A stretch of 64,000 bases of DNA from Bacillota bacterium (GTDB lineage: Bacteria; Bacillota; Clostridia; Acetivibrionales; DSM-1351). The DNA lies in assembly GCA_023439045.1 (NCBI GenBank), contig JAEXOY010000032.1, positions 80,251-144,250 of the forward strand, read 5' to 3'. The translations under genes and the position numbers were made by a program. This document shows positions 62,207 through 64,000 of the stretch, in pieces; position 1 is the first letter of the stretch, and the number at the start of each line of letters is the position of its first letter. The notes beneath the pieces were generated by a model, which saw only the letters and a program-made list of their open reading frames with translations, did no database searches and was not told the DNA's origin.

Positions 62207-62782
62207 ATGCTTCAATGGAATGAACTTTTAAATGAATGTAATAACTGTTCGAATTGCGACTTGGCGAGTACTAGGACAAATGTTGTAATTGGTAGGGGGA
62301 ACGTAAATGCAAAGGTAATGTTTATTGGGGAAGGTCCTGGTGAGCAGGAGGATGTTCATGGATTACCATTTGTTGGTCCTGCAGGAAAACTTCTTGATAT
62401 ACTTTTTGAGGCGATTGGGCTTGAAGAGGACGATTATTATATTGCCAATATAGTAAAATGTCGTCCACCAAGTAATAGAGTACCAACAGATAGTGAGGCA
62501 GAGCAGTGCCTACCATTGCTTAGAAATCAGTTTGCACTAATCAGACCTCAGATAATTGTTTGCCTGGGTAATACTGCAGCTAGACATATAATAGGAAAAG
62601 AACAGAAAATTACTCAGATAAGAGGTCAATGGATTGAAAGGAAGGGTGTATATATGATGCCAACATTTCATCCAGCTGCATTACTAAGAGATCAATCCAA
62701 AAAAGAACTGCTATTTAAAGACATCAAGGCTGTAAAGCAGAAGCTAGATGATATAAAGAATGTTAGTTATAGTAGAATTTAA
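62207..62782 (+). CDS. Uracil-DNA glycosylase, family 4 ([4Fe-4S])
   Basis: 191 residues. Fe-S ligands are probably in CNNCSNC at the N-terminus and in VKCRPP and EQCL. Family motifs are GEGPGEQEDVHGLPFVGPAGKLLD and the C-terminal MPTFHPAALLRDQS. It removes uracil from DNA. The RBS is AAAGGAAC. Confidence 0.9.
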   Translation: MLQWNELLNECNNCSNCDLASTRTNVVIGRGNVNAKVMFIGEGPGEQEDVHGLPFVGPAGKLLDILFEAIGLEEDDYYIANIVKCRPPSNRVPTDSEAEQCLPLLRNQFALIRPQIIVCLGNTAARHIIGKEQKITQIRGQWIERKGVYMMPTFHPAALLRDQSKKELLFKDIKAVKQKLDDIKNVSYSRI

Positions 62783-62795
62783 AGTTAAAGTGAAA

Positions 62796-62870
62796 TTTAG
62801 ATATAAATTAAGAAGTAATATTTAGATATAAATTAAGAAGTAATATTTAGATATAAAGAAGGAAGTATTA
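62796..62870 (+). repeat. Three exact-length 25-bp tandem repeats
   Basis: Units of TTTAGATATAAATTAAGAAG plus TAATA at 62796, 62821 and 62846. The first two are identical and the third has several changes. They lie between the two glycosylase genes. Confidence 0.9.
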
Positions 62871-62944
62871 GTTATATATAAAGTATCAACTAATAGTAGG
62901 ATAAAAAATACCTTATAAATCATTGTTACGATTGGGAGATATTA

Positions 62945-63562
62945 ATGACAGATAAAAAAACATATACTGATTTAGCAAACTTAAATGAGGAGTATAGAAG
63001 GACATTTAATAATGAAGCCATAGTTTTTGGTGATGGAAGTGTTGAAAGTAAGGTTTTACTTATTGGTGAAGCACCTGGTAAGGATGAGGTTGCTCAGGGT
63101 AAACCTTTTGTTGGGGCAGCAGGTAAAAATCTAAATGAATTTATATCCATCCTCAATATAACGAGGGAAGATATCTATATAACTAATGTAGTTAAATATA
63201 GATTAAGCAAGTTGAATGCTAAAACTAATAGACTATCAAACAGACCTGCTACGGTAATGGATATTAGCATTAACCAACCATGGCTCTTGAGAGAGATTGA
63301 AGTTATTAATCCTTCTATAATAGTTACATTAGGAAATGTTCCATTAAGAGCAGTAACTAACGATAAAAGCTTAGCTATAGGAAGTGTACATGGAAAGCTT
63401 TTGGAATGTAAAATTAATGGAGTAGAAAAAAAGTTGTATCCTTTATATCATCCAGCAAGTATTATATACAATAGGTCTTTAAGGGACGTTTATATAAAGG
63501 ATGTAAAAGAATTAACTGTGCATATCAAAACGGTGAAAAAACAGCATGAAACAGTAGTATAA
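62945..63562 (+). CDS. Uracil-DNA glycosylase-like paralogue without Fe-S cysteines
   Basis: 205 residues. The glycosylase fold is visible: LIGEAPGKDEVAQGKPFVGAAGKNL (motif 1 region), IYITNVVKYRL, IIVTLGNVPLRAV and LYPLYHPASIIYNRSL. Unlike its neighbour it has no N-terminal CxxCxxC and lacks the Cys of the VKCRPP motif; the only Cys is in LLECKI. It may be a cluster-free UDG-like enzyme with different lesion choice, or inactive. It probably arose by duplication. Confidence 0.78.
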   Translation: MTDKKTYTDLANLNEEYRRTFNNEAIVFGDGSVESKVLLIGEAPGKDEVAQGKPFVGAAGKNLNEFISILNITREDIYITNVVKYRLSKLNAKTNRLSNRPATVMDISINQPWLLREIEVINPSIIVTLGNVPLRAVTNDKSLAIGSVHGKLLECKINGVEKKLYPLYHPASIIYNRSLRDVYIKDVKELTVHIKTVKKQHETVV

Positions 63563-63638
63563 GTGAAGAATATAAAGATTTTTTAGTATATCAAAAGAAA
63601 ATGAGAGATATTATCAAAATATGAGCCTTAGTGTAGTG

Positions 63639-63773
63639 TTGACAATGTATTTAGTCTCATGCTATTATGTATAAGCCGTCGCTGATGAGCACGACAACAC
63701 TTTAAGTAGTAAATTGTGACAAACAAAAAACTACAAAAAAGGTGTTGACAAGTTCTAAGCGGTGTGTTAAGAT
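63639..63773 (+). promoter_or_regulatory. Tandem promoters of an rRNA operon
   Basis: P1: TTGACA (63639-63644), an 18-nt spacer, and TATTAT (63663-63668). P2: TTGACA (63745-63750), a 17-nt spacer, and TAAGAT (63768-63773). Both are followed by related GTCGCT...GAGTGAC-like segments. Tandem strong promoters of this form commonly precede 16S genes. Confidence 0.75.
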
Positions 63774-64000
63774 ATAAAAGTCGCTCAGCGAGATCAGTTG
63801 ATGAGTGACATGGACTTTGAAAAGTAAACAGTGACAATAATGTAAAGGAACTCGAATAAATTCCAAGTGAGAAATCACTTAAAAAATTGAGTAAACTTTT
63901 GCGAACTTTACAAACTAAGTAATTCTGTGTAAACAGATTACTAAATTAAAAAGTCAGCAATTTTTAATGAGCTAACCAAGCTTATCAAATAAGTTAATGA
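63774..64000 (+). other. Probable 5' leader of 16S rRNA operon
   Basis: No open frame is present. ACTTTGAAAAGTAAACAGTG at about 63812 resembles the pre-16S leaders of clostridia, and the last bases (GCTTATCAAATAAGTTAATGA) would run into the 16S start GAGTTTGATC, which lies beyond the window. So the 16S itself is not seen. Confidence 0.65.

Noticed and set aside
63774..64000. 16S rRNA gene
   Set aside because: No 16S sequence is inside the window; only promoters and a leader-like stretch are present.

Overview
The window is AT-rich DNA from an anaerobic, spore-forming-type Firmicute, most likely a Clostridia member. The signs are strong AGGAGG-type ribosome binding sites, TTGACA/TATAAT promoters, a Spo0A-type regulator, a two-subunit fumarase, the LL-DAP aminotransferase route, type III glutamine synthetase, and an archaeal-type AspRS paired with GatCAB. 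A Ruminiclostridium-like host is my guess, not a proven assignment. Nothing looks like phage or CRISPR. The only mobile-element hint is an IS-end-like palindrome beside a broken asnB.

Region 1 (1-12.7 kb) is sulfur metabolism built around a nitrogenase-like enzyme. The order is nifB (5' end outside the window), nifH-like, a 25-bp tandem repeat, nifD-like, nifK-like, metN-metI-metQ, a nifX-like gene, cystathionine beta-synthase and cystathionine gamma-lyase, all on one strand with little spacing. A second Cys/Met PLP enzyme, an Rrf2/CymR-type repressor and cysK follow. The arrangement resembles methylthio-alkane reductase (marBHDK) loci, so I read it as reductive C-S bond salvage of an imported organosulfur compound rather than N2 fixation.

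Region 2 (12.8-33.8 kb, plus gdhA at 44.7-46.1 kb) is nitrogen assimilation. It holds a truncated asnB, an MCP, glnN (GSIII), gatCAB with a probably non-discriminating AspRS, a split archaeal-type glutamate synthase with its own ferredoxin and FAD/NAD(P) subunits, glnA (GSI), an ANTAR RNA-binding antiterminator with a degenerate receiver, amtB, glnK and a FIST protein. The leaders of glnN, gatCAB-aspS, gltB, amtB and gdhA carry small hairpins with six-base loops having A at position 1 and G at position 4, placed against intrinsic terminators. This is the ANTAR target signature. I infer one attenuation regulon run by the ANTAR protein encoded between glnA and amtB.

Region 3 (34-44.6 kb) holds agmatinase, a heterodimeric ABC exporter, a HAD phosphatase, an RNA methyltransferase/pseudouridine synthase pair, two genes of unknown function and a secreted GH18-LRR protein.

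Region 4 (46.7-64 kb) is housekeeping: an rRNA methyltransferase, aroA-aroC-aroK followed by a Spo0A paralogue, HU, a Usp-like protein, fumarase alpha/beta, a DUF1858 protein, purA, tRNA-Lys, a tRNA Glu-Asp-Thr-Tyr array, a protein O-mannosyltransferase, dapF-dapL and two family-4-like uracil-DNA glycosylases. The window ends in what looks like the tandem promoters and 5' leader of an rRNA operon, with 16S expected just beyond base 64000. Short degenerate tandem repeats (24-32 bp, 2-6 copies) recur at gene 3' flanks throughout.
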